This document shows, piece by piece, positions 16,207 through 27,523 of a stretch of DNA of 64,000 nt. The position numbers and the translations under genes were made by a program. A model generated the notes under the pieces. That model worked only from the letters and a program-made list of their open reading frames with translations. It did no database searches and was not told the DNA's origin. This DNA is from Pseudomonas wadenswilerensis. GTDB taxonomy: Bacteria > Pseudomonadota > Gammaproteobacteria > Pseudomonadales > Pseudomonadaceae. The stretch covers positions 868,001 through 932,000 of the forward strand of contig NZ_UIDD01000007.1 in NCBI RefSeq assembly GCF_900497695.1, read 5' to 3'. How positions within the stretch are numbered: position 1 is the first letter of the stretch; each line of letters starts with the position of its first letter.

Positions 16207-17380
16207 CATTTTGATTGTCGAAGACCACCCCTTCCAGCACCTGTACCTGCAACACCTGTTCAGCGAACTGGGTGATTTCCATCTGGAGGTGGCATGCGAT
16301 GGCGCCGAAGCGCTCGCGCGCTTGAAACGACGTCAGTTCGACCTGGTCCTCACCGACCTGCTGATGCCCGGCATGGATGGCGTGCAGTTCATCCAGGGCC
16401 TGGCAGCCCTGCGCTGCAGGCCAGCCCTGGCAATCATGAGTGCAACCTCGCGGCGTATGCTGATGGCGGCCAGCCTGGTGGCGCGCAACCTGGGAGTGAA
16501 GGTCATCGGCCTGATCTCGAAACCGGTCAAGGCCGCCGCCCTGCGCAGCCTGACCGATCAACTCATGGGCTTGCGCAATGCCGCGCAGCCCGAGCCCACC
16601 CCGGGCTTCGAGCGCCAGGCGATCCTCGATGCCCTCGACAACGGTCAGCTGCAGGCCTGGTTTCAACCCAAGAAGGCCCTGGCCAATGGTCGCATCGTCG
16701 CCGCCGAGGCACTGGTGCGCTGGATGCACCCCGAGTACGGGGTGCTGTTGCCGGGCATGTTCCTCACCGCGCTCAAGCTTTACGGCCTGGAAGAACCCCT
16801 GTTGTGGCACGTGCTGGGCCAGGCGATCAAGGCCCAGGCGCAGTGGCGTGAGCAGGGCTATGACATTCCGGTGTCCATCAACCTGCCCACCCACCTGCTC
16901 AACAGCCATGACCTGGCCGATCGCATTCTGGCGTTTGTTCACGATCAGCAAGGGGTACCGGGGAAAATCTGCTTCGAGCTGATGGAGTGCTCGGTACCGC
17001 AGGACATCAGCAATTTCTACGCCGGCGCCTGCCGGCTGCGGATCATGGGGTTCGGCCTGTCGCAAGATGATTTCGGCAAGGGCTACAGCTCCTACATGAA
17101 CCTGGTGTCGACGCCTTTTACCGAGCTGAAGATCGATCGGGCGCTGGTCCAGGGCTGCAACGAGAACGAAGAGCTGGCCCAGGCGTTGACCAGCATTGTC
17201 GCACTGGGCCGGCAATTGGGGCTGACCGTCGTGGCCGAAGGTGTAGAAACCGCGCAGGAACTTGCTCTGTTGCGTAAAATCGACTGCACTCAGGTCCAGG
17301 GTTTCCTGATTTCCCAAGCCGTGTCTTCGAGTCAGTTCCAGCAGTTGTTGACCCATGACGGTCCGGCAAGCGCGTATTGA
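16178..17380 (+). CDS. Response regulator with EAL c-di-GMP phosphodiesterase output (PvrR/RocR-like)
   Basis: Residues ~8-130 are a receiver (ILIVEDHPFQ; acceptor D60 in LTDLLMPGMDG), and residues ~145-395 an EAL domain. Catalytic motifs are largely intact: E177 in EALVRW, N in SINLPTHLL, E in CFELMEC, the DDFG.GYSS loop (with K where T or A is usual), the lysine in KIDRAL and E in VAEGVET. It should degrade c-di-GMP when phosphorylated, opposing fimbria-dependent attachment. It overlaps the kinase gene by 29 bases; an alternative ATG at 16193 would shorten the overlap. In P. aeruginosa, PvrR and RocR have this architecture. Confidence 0.88.
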   Translation: MKELPMKPCSILIVEDHPFQHLYLQHLFSELGDFHLEVACDGAEALARLKRRQFDLVLTDLLMPGMDGVQFIQGLAALRCRPALAIMSATSRRMLMAASLVARNLGVKVIGLISKPVKAAALRSLTDQLMGLRNAAQPEPTPGFERQAILDALDNGQLQAWFQPKKALANGRIVAAEALVRWMHPEYGVLLPGMFLTALKLYGLEEPLLWHVLGQAIKAQAQWREQGYDIPVSINLPTHLLNSHDLADRILAFVHDQQGVPGKICFELMECSVPQDISNFYAGACRLRIMGFGLSQDDFGKGYSSYMNLVSTPFTELKIDRALVQGCNENEELAQALTSIVALGRQLGLTVVAEGVETAQELALLRKIDCTQVQGFLISQAVSSSQFQQLLTHDGPASAY

Positions 17381-17465
17381 CCCGCAGGCATGTGCGTTTG
17401 AACGTCTCTTGCTTCGAGGTCTCCGTGCACAACCGCTTTGCGCTCACCTACCGGGTGGCCCCGCG

Positions 17466-20684
<3,219 letters not shown>

Positions 20685-20724
20685 CTACCCCCACTTTTTC
20701 AGCAAACCTTACGGACGACCGGTC

Positions 20725-21372
20725 ATGAAAAAACTAAACGTTGTCATCGCTGACGATCACCCTATCGTGTTGCTCGGCGTACGCGAACTGGTAGAGCGCG
20801 ATGTGCATTTCAGCGTGGTCGGCGAAGCCGTCAGCTCCGTCGGCCTGATCGAGCTGCTGGAACAGCAGCCGGTCGACCTGGTGATCACCGACTTCAACAT
20901 GCCCGCCGACTCCCCCTACGGCGATGGCCTGAAGCTCGTGGGGTATTTACAGCGACACTTCCCGAACGTGCAGGTCCTGGTGCTGACCATGATCTCCAAC
21001 CCGTTGATCCTGACCCGGCTCCATGAGCTGGGTGTACTCGGGGTTATCCAGAAGAGCCAGTTGCACAACGAAATTGAAATCGCGCTCAAGGCCGTCGCCA
21101 GCGGCAAGCCGTTTCACAGCGCCGGGGCCGCCCCCACGTCGGTGGTGGAGTCCAGCACCGCCCTGGACGAACGCTTTGCCCGGCTGTCGCCCAAGGAACA
21201 TGAAATATTGCGCCTGTTTGTCGCCGGGCTGAGTGTCAATGAAATTGCCCGCAGCCAGAATAGAAGCGCCAAGACGATCAGTGCGCAGAAGGTTGCGGCC
21301 ATGCGCAAACTGGAAGTTGCCAGTGACCAGGACTTATTGGCGTACTGCCTGGAGCGCAAACTGTTCAATTAA
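20725..21372 (+). CDS. NarL/RcsB-type response regulator (RcsB/RocA-like)
   Basis: The 215-residue protein has a receiver (VVIADDHPIVLLGV; acceptor D56 in VITDFNMPADSPYGDG) and a C-terminal LuxR-type helix-turn-helix (RLSPKEHEILRLF..GLSVNEIA... AKTISAQK). The insertion after the acceptor aspartate is typical of the RcsB branch. I placed the start at the ATG at 20725, which gives the canonical KKLNVVIADDH opening. It is the likely phosphorelay output and the best candidate to bind the RcsB-like boxes upstream of the tip, kinase and pilin genes. Confidence 0.87.
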   Translation: MKKLNVVIADDHPIVLLGVRELVERDVHFSVVGEAVSSVGLIELLEQQPVDLVITDFNMPADSPYGDGLKLVGYLQRHFPNVQVLVLTMISNPLILTRLHELGVLGVIQKSQLHNEIEIALKAVASGKPFHSAGAAPTSVVESSTALDERFARLSPKEHEILRLFVAGLSVNEIARSQNRSAKTISAQKVAAMRKLEVASDQDLLAYCLERKLFN

Positions 21373-21413
21373 CTGGCGTTATCGAGCCTGCCGAAACCCG
21401 CCGTTAGTGCTTA

Positions 21414-21456
21414 TAAGGATCGTCTGATTCTTTCTTCCGATTGGCCTCCGTATTGT
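21414..21456 (+). promoter_or_regulatory. RcsB-box-like site and -10 of the pilin promoter
   Basis: TAAGGATCGTCTGA (21414-21427) repeats the motif at 12409 and 13338. TATTGT (21451-21456) begins 37 bases after the start of the box, as at the others. The box would sit over the -35 region, as expected for direct activation, leaving a leader of about 40 bases before the pilin ATG. Confidence 0.62.
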
Positions 21457-21502
21457 GTAACTGCACTTTCATGCAGCACTTAAAACACCTATGGAAATCA
21501 GA

Positions 21503-22090
21503 ATGAAGAAGTTCACCCTGGCCTTTATGACCCTCTCGATCCTCGCCGCCACTGGTCACGCGCTCGCCGCCGACCCCGTGCCGACCAAAGCCGGTTCCGG
21601 CACCATCAACTTCACTGGCAAAATCAACAACGACGCCTGCTCCGTTGAAAGCTCGGACATGAGCAAGACTATTTCCGTGCCCATGGGTGAAGTGTCGATC
21701 AAAGACATGGGCACCGCCGCCGCGCCGATTGGCAGCGGCAAGCTGAGCGCGGAAAACTTCGACATGAAGATCAACTGCAACAAGGGCACCAAAGTGTCGA
21801 TGATCTTCCAACCGAAAAAAGCCGACGGTTCTGGCCTGGTCGAAGGCACCAAAGTACTGAGACTGATTGATGGTCTGGGCGCGGCGAAAAACGTCGGTAT
21901 TGCCCTGCTCGACGCCAATGGCGCGCTGATCGACCTGACTTCCGACGCCACCGCCCGCGTCGAGAACACCCTGCAGGATGGCAACACCACCCTGAAATTC
22001 TCCGCTGCCTACGTCACCACCGGGGCCCTGGACACTGTCGTTGCCGGTCGCGGTGACGCCACCCTGCCATTCGTTCTGCAATACGAATAA
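21503..22090 (+). CDS. Major fimbrial subunit (chaperone-usher pilin)
   Basis: The protein (195 residues from the ATG at 21503, which has GGAA seven bases upstream) has a signal peptide ending ATGHALA-A. The pilin fold follows: GTINFTGKINNDACSVES with the first cysteine, a second cysteine in MKINCNKG, and a C-terminal FVLQYE strand with the penultimate tyrosine typical of chaperone-bound subunits. It should polymerise on the cell surface. An ATG four codons upstream is possible but less likely. It is followed by an intrinsic terminator before the chaperone gene. Confidence 0.9.
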   Translation: MKKFTLAFMTLSILAATGHALAADPVPTKAGSGTINFTGKINNDACSVESSDMSKTISVPMGEVSIKDMGTAAAPIGSGKLSAENFDMKINCNKGTKVSMIFQPKKADGSGLVEGTKVLRLIDGLGAAKNVGIALLDANGALIDLTSDATARVENTLQDGNTTLKFSAAYVTTGALDTVVAGRGDATLPFVLQYE

Positions 22091-22113
22091 CTCCAGAGCA
22101 GGCTCTGACCCGG

Positions 22114-22139
22114 AGCGGGGCAACTCGCCCCGCTTTTTT
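22114..22139 (+). terminator. Intrinsic terminator between pilin and chaperone genes
   Basis: AGCGGGGC and GCCCCGCT form a perfect 8-bp stem around AACTC, followed by six Ts. Partial read-through would give high pilin and low chaperone/usher levels from one promoter, a common arrangement in fimbrial operons. Confidence 0.85.
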
Positions 22140-22163
22140 CTTGGCAATGACGCGGTAATTATC

Positions 22164-22913
22164 ATGTTGGTTCGTCAACCCCTTTCCTTCTGCCTGGGCA
22201 TCCTCGGCATGCTCGCGGTTGCCCAGGCCTCGGCCGGCATCTCTTTGAGCGGCACTCGCCTGGTCTTTGATGGCAAGCACAAAGAGGCCGGCATTACCGT
22301 GCGCAACACCGGTGATGACGTGCTGATCCAGTCGTGGGTCGACAGCGATGGCCCTGACTCGACGCCAGTGCCGTTCGCGGTTACGCCGCCCCTGGCGCGG
22401 GTCACCGGCAACGAGCAGCAGTTGTTGCGGGTGATCTATGAAGGCACCGGCATGCCGTCGGATAAAGAGTCTGTGGTCTGGCTCAACGTCCAGGAAATCC
22501 CCCAGGCGGCAAAAACCGAAAACACCTTGCAGCTCGCGGTTCGCCAGCGCATCAAAGTGTTCTTTCGCCCATCAGGCCTGACCGCCAACGCCTATCTGGC
22601 CCCCACAGAACTGCAATGGCAATTGCGCGAGCGCGCAGGGAAAACCGTCCTGGGGATTGATAACCCCGGCCTCTACCACGTGTCCATGGGGGATATAAAA
22701 CTGCAATCCGGCCAATCAACGGAAATCGTCGTTGATTCCATGATGATCGCCCCGGGTGAACACAAAGAGTTAGCGGTAAAGCAACTCAACGCAGCCGGCA
22801 CGGCAAACTTGTCATTCACCAGTATTAACGATTATGGCGCCCAAGAGCATTACACCACGCAACTTGTCAATGCCACGGCAACAAAGGCCAGCCTGACGAA
22901 AGCGTCACCTTGA
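22164..22913 (+). CDS. Periplasmic fimbrial chaperone (PapD-like)
   Basis: The 249-residue protein has a signal peptide (MLVRQPLSFCLGILGMLAVA, then cleavage near AQASA-G) and the two-domain PapD layout. Motifs include ISLSGTRLVFDGKHKEAGITVRN, the lysine-arginine region QLAVRQRIKVFFRP and the conserved VVWLNVQEIP. It caps pilin subunits in the periplasm by donor-strand complementation and delivers them to the usher. The start at 22164 is chosen for the signal peptide; a longer frame lacks one. It lies between the pilin and usher genes. Confidence 0.9.
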   Translation: MLVRQPLSFCLGILGMLAVAQASAGISLSGTRLVFDGKHKEAGITVRNTGDDVLIQSWVDSDGPDSTPVPFAVTPPLARVTGNEQQLLRVIYEGTGMPSDKESVVWLNVQEIPQAAKTENTLQLAVRQRIKVFFRPSGLTANAYLAPTELQWQLRERAGKTVLGIDNPGLYHVSMGDIKLQSGQSTEIVVDSMMIAPGEHKELAVKQLNAAGTANLSFTSINDYGAQEHYTTQLVNATATKASLTKASP

Positions 22914-23002
22914 GCCACCGGTTTGACTATTCATCGTACTTCCACCGCACTTTACTTCGCTCCGCACCGTTACTCGTATCGGGGGTGATATAGGTTATTT
23001 GC

Positions 23003-25585
23003 ATGTCTTTACTCACTGGCAGCAAACACGATCATGGCGTAAACCAGCAAAAGCGACCGGCAACGCCCCCCACCCTATTACACCCGTCGACCCTTTGCCC
23101 CCTGCTCATCGCCATCGTCTCATGCCTGCCCACGACAGCGGGCGCAGCCACCCCCGCAGCCAGCGATATTGAGCAGGAACAGTTCAACACCTCGTTCCTC
23201 CAGGGCGCCCAGTCGTCGGTGGACCTGCAATTGCTACTCTCGGCCAACAGCGTGCTACCGGGTAACTACCGGGTCGACCTTTACAGCAACGAAGTACTGG
23301 TTGGCCGTCGAGATATTGAATTCCGGCGCACACCCAGCACCGGCAAAGTCGAGGCCTGCCTGACCCTGGACCTGCTCCGGCAACTGGGCATCGACATGAA
23401 AAAGCTGGAAGCCACGAACAAGCTCACCCCGGCTGAGCCAGAGGCCTGCTACGACCTGTCCGCGCTGATCGACAAAGCCACCCAGCGCTATGACGTCAGC
23501 CGGCTGCGCTTGATGGTGAGCGTGCCGCAAGTCGCCATGCAACGCGGCATGCGCGGGTATGTCGACCCGGCGCTGTGGGATGACGGCGTATCGGCGGCGT
23601 TCATCAATTACCAGTTGAGCAGCAACCGCAACAGTACGGACACCGCCACCACGCTGTCCAACAACCTGGGCCTGCGCAACGGTATCAACCTGGGCGCCTG
23701 GCGACTGCGTAATGAGTCGAACTTCAGCAGCAGTACCGATCAGCCCAACAAGTTCAAGAGCAACCGCAGCTACGTTCAGCATGATGTGACCGCGTTGAAG
23801 GGGCAATTCAGTGCCGGCGATATCTTCTCCGACGCCGACCTGTTCGACAGCGTGCGCTATCGCGGCCTGAAACTGGCCTCGGACGAAGGCATGCGCGCCG
23901 ACAGCGAGCGCGGCTACGCGCCGATCATCCGCGGCGTGGCGCAAACCAGCGCCACGGTCGAGATCCGCCAGAACAACTACATCCTCTACACCGCCAACGT
24001 ACCGCCGGGCCCGTTTGAAATCAGTGATATCTATCCCAGCGGCTCGAACGGTGACCTGCAAGTGACCATCATCGAGGCCGATGGCAGTCGTCGGGTTAGC
24101 GTGCAGGCGTTCTCCAGCTTGCCGATCATGGTTCGTGAAGGCCAGCTGAAGTACAGCGTCTCGGCGGGCAAGTACAACAGCAACAGCGAGGGCCTGGCGT
24201 CGCCGAAATTTGTCAGCAGTACCCTGGCCTATGGCATCAGCAGCAACCTGAGTGGCATCGTCGGCGTCCAGGCCAGCGACAACTTCCAGGCGCTGGCACT
24301 CGGTGCCGGGCGCAACACTGCCATTGGCGCGGTCTCGGTCGACCTGACCCACTCCTCCAGCCGTACCCCGGGCCAGTCGGTCCGGGGCAATAGCCTGCGG
24401 GCGCTGTACGCGAAAACCTTCACCGGTACCGACACCAGCTTCACCCTGGCCGCCTACCGTTACTCGACCGAGGGCTACCGGACCCTGACCAACCATGTCG
24501 AAGAGCTCGATACCGATAGCCCCAAGCGTACCGGCAACTCGAAAACCCGTACCGACCTCACCATCAACCAGAGCCTCGGCCGCAACCAGCAATATGGCAG
24601 CGTCTACCTCAATGCCAGCGATCAGCGCTATTGGGGCCGGGGCGGTTCCCAGAGCCTGTCCGCCGGTTACAGCAACTATTGGGGTGAGCTGAGCTACAAC
24701 CTTGGCGCCACCTACAGCAAAGATGTCGGTGATTACGGCCCCTCGAACAATGACACCCTGGTCAACCTGTCCGTGTCCTTCCCGCTGGGCTCCAAGCCCC
24801 GGGCGCCGCGCGCCTTCGTCTCGGCCAGCACCCAGAAGAACAGCGACAGCACGCAAGTTGGCATCAACGGCTACCTGTCGCAAGACAGCGACACTTACTA
24901 CTCGCTGCAAGGCGGCAACAGCAGCACTGGCGGCAGCTCGGCTTCAGCCAACATCACCACCCGCACCAGCGTTGCCGATATCGGTGTCGGCTACAGCCAG
25001 GGACGTGGCTACAACTCGCAAAACCTCAACCTGGCCGGTTCCGTCGTCGCCCATGCCGGCGGCATCAACCTTGGCCAGACGGTGGGTGAAACCTTCGCCC
25101 TGGCTGAAGTTCCCGGTGTTGCAGGGGTCAAGATCGGCAGTTACAGCGGCGCGCAAACCGGCGCCAACGGCTTTGCCGTGGTGCCGAACGCGCAACCCTA
25201 TCGGGTCAACTGGATCAGCCTGGATACCCGCGACCTGGGCGCCGACATCGAGATGGACAACGCCACCCGGCAAGTGGTGCCAAGGCGCGGTGCCGTGGTG
25301 CTGGCCCGCTACGCCAGCAAGAGCGGCAGACGGGTGCAATTCGAGCTGTTCGATGCTCAGCACCAGCGCATCCCGTTCGGCGCCTCGGTTGAAGACCAAG
25401 CTGGCAAACAGCTGGCAATCTCTGACCCTGGCGGCAACGCCCTGGCCCTGGTCGAAAAGGATTCGGCCACGCTCCTGATCAAATGGAATGACCAGCAATG
25501 CACGACGTCCTACGCGCTCCCCGAGCGCAACCCGGCACTGAACTACGAGCGCGTGCCGCTGGTGTGTCAACCGGCGTTGCCTTGA
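23003..25585 (+). CDS. Outer-membrane fimbrial usher
   Basis: The 860-residue protein has a long signal region (hydrophobic around residues 30-48, ending AGA-A), then the usher N-terminal domain (FNTSFLQGAQSSVDLQLL; YRVDLYSNEVLVG), the beta-barrel and plug with usher signatures (PPGPFEISDIYPSGSNGDLQVTI is split over residues ~333-356), and C-terminal domains ending with TSYALPERNPALNYERVPLVC. It exports subunits and anchors the fimbria. The gene ends the chaperone-usher set; no further subunit gene follows. Confidence 0.92.
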   Translation: MSLLTGSKHDHGVNQQKRPATPPTLLHPSTLCPLLIAIVSCLPTTAGAATPAASDIEQEQFNTSFLQGAQSSVDLQLLLSANSVLPGNYRVDLYSNEVLVGRRDIEFRRTPSTGKVEACLTLDLLRQLGIDMKKLEATNKLTPAEPEACYDLSALIDKATQRYDVSRLRLMVSVPQVAMQRGMRGYVDPALWDDGVSAAFINYQLSSNRNSTDTATTLSNNLGLRNGINLGAWRLRNESNFSSSTDQPNKFKSNRSYVQHDVTALKGQFSAGDIFSDADLFDSVRYRGLKLASDEGMRADSERGYAPIIRGVAQTSATVEIRQNNYILYTANVPPGPFEISDIYPSGSNGDLQVTIIEADGSRRVSVQAFSSLPIMVREGQLKYSVSAGKYNSNSEGLASPKFVSSTLAYGISSNLSGIVGVQASDNFQALALGAGRNTAIGAVSVDLTHSSSRTPGQSVRGNSLRALYAKTFTGTDTSFTLAAYRYSTEGYRTLTNHVEELDTDSPKRTGNSKTRTDLTINQSLGRNQQYGSVYLNASDQRYWGRGGSQSLSAGYSNYWGELSYNLGATYSKDVGDYGPSNNDTLVNLSVSFPLGSKPRAPRAFVSASTQKNSDSTQVGINGYLSQDSDTYYSLQGGNSSTGGSSASANITTRTSVADIGVGYSQGRGYNSQNLNLAGSVVAHAGGINLGQTVGETFALAEVPGVAGVKIGSYSGAQTGANGFAVVPNAQPYRVNWISLDTRDLGADIEMDNATRQVVPRRGAVVLARYASKSGRRVQFELFDAQHQRIPFGASVEDQAGKQLAISDPGGNALALVEKDSATLLIKWNDQQCTTSYALPERNPALNYERVPLVCQPALP

Positions 25586-25683
25586 TCACGGGGCAAGCCT
25601 GCTGCGCTTACTGACGCAAATGTTCGTCGAAGGTCCTCCATAGTTGTCCTATCCTTGTGGGCAACTCCACCCCGGACAGCGCC

Positions 25684-26391
25684 ATGGCCACCCCCGATGC
25701 CGAACTTCTGCAGAGCTGGCAACACAATGCCCGCGCCTGGATAGAGGCCGTCCGTAGCGGCGCCATCGAAAGCCGCCTCAAGGTCACCGACCAGGCAATT
25801 CTGCTGGCCGTGCTCTGCCGCCAGCCCGAGCGCGTGCTCGACCTGGGCTGCGGCGAAGGTTGGCTGTTGCGGGCGCTGGCCGAACGGGGCATCGAGGCCG
25901 TGGGGGTGGATGGCGACCCGACGCTGGTCGAGGCCGCACGAGCGGCAGGCAATTCATCGGTGCATCTGGCCAGCTACCAGGCATTGGCAGACGCAAAGGT
26001 GGATATCGGCAGCAACTACCATGTGATCTGCGCCAATTTCGCCCTGCTGCACCAGGACATCATCCCCCTGCTCGCCGCCATGAACGCCCTGCTCGCCCCT
26101 GGCGGTGCCCTGGTGATCCAGACCCTGCACCCGTGGACGGCAGCCGCAGAGGTCTACCAGGATGGCTGGCGCAAGGAGGACTTCGCCGGTTTCCAGGGCC
26201 AGTGGCAACCCATGCCCTGGTACCTGCGCACCCTGTCCAGCTGGTTCAATGCGCTGGACATGGCGGGTTTCAAATGGGTCGGTTTGCAAGAGCCGCAACA
26301 TCCGCAAAGCGCCGTGCCGCAGTCATTGTTGTTGGTGGCTGAGGCGACACTGCCAGTCAATTCGCTTGAAAGGAGCCTGGATCATGAGTGA
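25684..26391 (+). CDS. SAM-dependent methyltransferase, class I
   Basis: The 235-residue protein shows motif I (VLDLGCGEGWLLRAL, about residues 51-65) and motif II (AVGVDGDPTLVEAA), followed by NYHVICANFALLHQDI and ALVIQTLHPW, all typical of class I methyltransferases acting on small molecules. The acceptor is unknown. A GTG nine codons upstream could be the start, but the ATG at 25684 is preferred because the longer N-terminus adds no conserved element. It overlaps the following DUF4287 gene by eight bases. Confidence 0.82.
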   Translation: MATPDAELLQSWQHNARAWIEAVRSGAIESRLKVTDQAILLAVLCRQPERVLDLGCGEGWLLRALAERGIEAVGVDGDPTLVEAARAAGNSSVHLASYQALADAKVDIGSNYHVICANFALLHQDIIPLLAAMNALLAPGGALVIQTLHPWTAAAEVYQDGWRKEDFAGFQGQWQPMPWYLRTLSSWFNALDMAGFKWVGLQEPQHPQSAVPQSLLLVAEATLPVNSLERSLDHE

Positions 26392-26602
26392 GGAGCAAAA
26401 AGTAAAAGGACCCGCCTCGTACTTCCCTTCGATCGAGAAGAAGTACGGGCAACCCATAAGCCACTGGCTGACGCTGCTCGGCTCAGTCAGCGCCAGGAAG
26501 CATATGGAGATGGTGGCCTGGCTCAAGGCCGAACATGGCATGGGCCATGGCCATGCCAATGCGCTGGTTGCGCACTTTCTGGCAGCCGCTAAAAAGGGCT
26601 GA
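26384..26602 (+). CDS. Small DUF4287-type protein
   Basis: The 72-residue cytoplasmic protein reads GPASYFPSIEKKYGQPISHW, then a helix (HMEMVAWLKAEHGMGHGHANALVAHFL). This pattern matches DUF4287 proteins, which are often fused or adjacent to DUF5655 domains. The start at 26384 has a strong AGGAG site inside the end of the methyltransferase gene, so the two are translationally coupled. Function is unknown. Confidence 0.8.
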   Translation: MSEEQKVKGPASYFPSIEKKYGQPISHWLTLLGSVSARKHMEMVAWLKAEHGMGHGHANALVAHFLAAAKKG

Positions 26603-26620
26603 AGGTTGGCTGCCGCGCCC

Positions 26621-26664
26621 CCCGGTCAATGCTTGCTGAAAGCGCTTTTCGCGCATTGACCGGG
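26621..26664. repeat. Long intergenic stem-loop
   Basis: CCCGGTCAATGC and GCATTGACCGGG are perfect 12-base inverted copies. Between them a second dyad (GAAAGCGCTTTTC) can extend the structure. It follows the DUF4287 gene by about 20 bases and lacks a T-run. It is unlike the REP families elsewhere in the window. Confidence 0.6.
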
Positions 26665-26857
26665 AGGCGACAAGCCATCGCTAGAAGAGGTCAATCAACC
26701 GGTCGGCACAACGCTGGGCGTCATGACCGATGTGCCGCACTCTTACTGTCGATCCTTGGCCGCCCCGGATCGGCGGCGAAAGCTAAACTGTGGGTGGCGG
26801 ATCTGCGCAACAACCGCAGCCCCGCACCAGATGGGCCTTCGCAAGGAACCCCAGCCA

Positions 26858-27523
26858 ATGCTGGTCATCGAACAACTGTACAAGTCCTTCAGCACCGCCC
26901 AAGGCCCGCTAGCGGTTTTGCAGGGCGTCGACTTGCAGTTGGCCCAGGGCGGCAGCCTGGCGTTGATGGGCGAGTCCGGCAGCGGCAAAAGCACCCTGCT
27001 GCACCTGGTCGCCGGCCTCGATCGCGCCGACCGCGGGCGCATCCTGATCGATGGCCAGGCCCTCGACGGTCATTCGGAGTCAGCCTTGTCACGCTGGCGC
27101 CGGCACGGCATGGGCCTGGTGTTCCAGCAGTACAACCTGATCAGCAGCCTCGACGTGGCGGCCAATCTTGCCTTTCAGGCCAGGCTGGCGGCGCGGCTTG
27201 ACCGCCAGTGGCTGGATTACCTGACAACCCGCCTGGGCCTCGCCAGCCTGTTGCCGCGTTACCCGGAGCAGTTGTCCGGCGGCCAGCAGCAGCGGGTCGC
27301 CATTGGCCGGGCGCTGGCCGCCCGCCCGGCGCTGGTGCTGGCCGACGAACCCACCGGCAGCCTCGACGAGGCCACCAGCGATGAAGTGCTGGCGCTGATG
27401 CTGCAGCTGGTCGGCGAGGCCGGCAGCAGCCTGCTGATGGTGACCCACAGCCCGCGCCTGGCTGCGCGTCTTGAGCAGCGCTGCGTCCTGCGCGCCGGGC
27501 GTGTGCAGGTCGAGGCGCGCTGA
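26858..27523 (+). CDS. ABC transporter ATP-binding protein (LolD/MacB class, AttE-like)
   Basis: The 221-residue ATPase has Walker [10 protein letters not shown], the Q-loop [10 protein letters not shown], signature [15 protein letters not shown] and Walker [10 protein letters not shown], with the spacing of the LolD/FtsE/MacB class that partners FtsX-type permeases. The start at 26858 has AAGGA ten bases upstream; an ATG nine codons earlier is possible. Its stop overlaps the permease start. With the permease and the lipocalin-like lipoprotein it forms an AttEFGH-like operon. Confidence 0.88.
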   Translation: MLVIEQLYKSFSTAQGPLAVLQGVDLQLAQGGSLALMGESGSGKSTLLHLVAGLDRADRGRILIDGQALDGHSESALSRWRRHGMGLVFQQYNLISSLDVAANLAFQARLAARLDRQWLDYLTTRLGLASLLPRYPEQLSGGQQQRVAIGRALAARPALVLADEPTGSLDEATSDEVLALMLQLVGEAGSSLLMVTHSPRLAARLEQRCVLRAGRVQVEAR

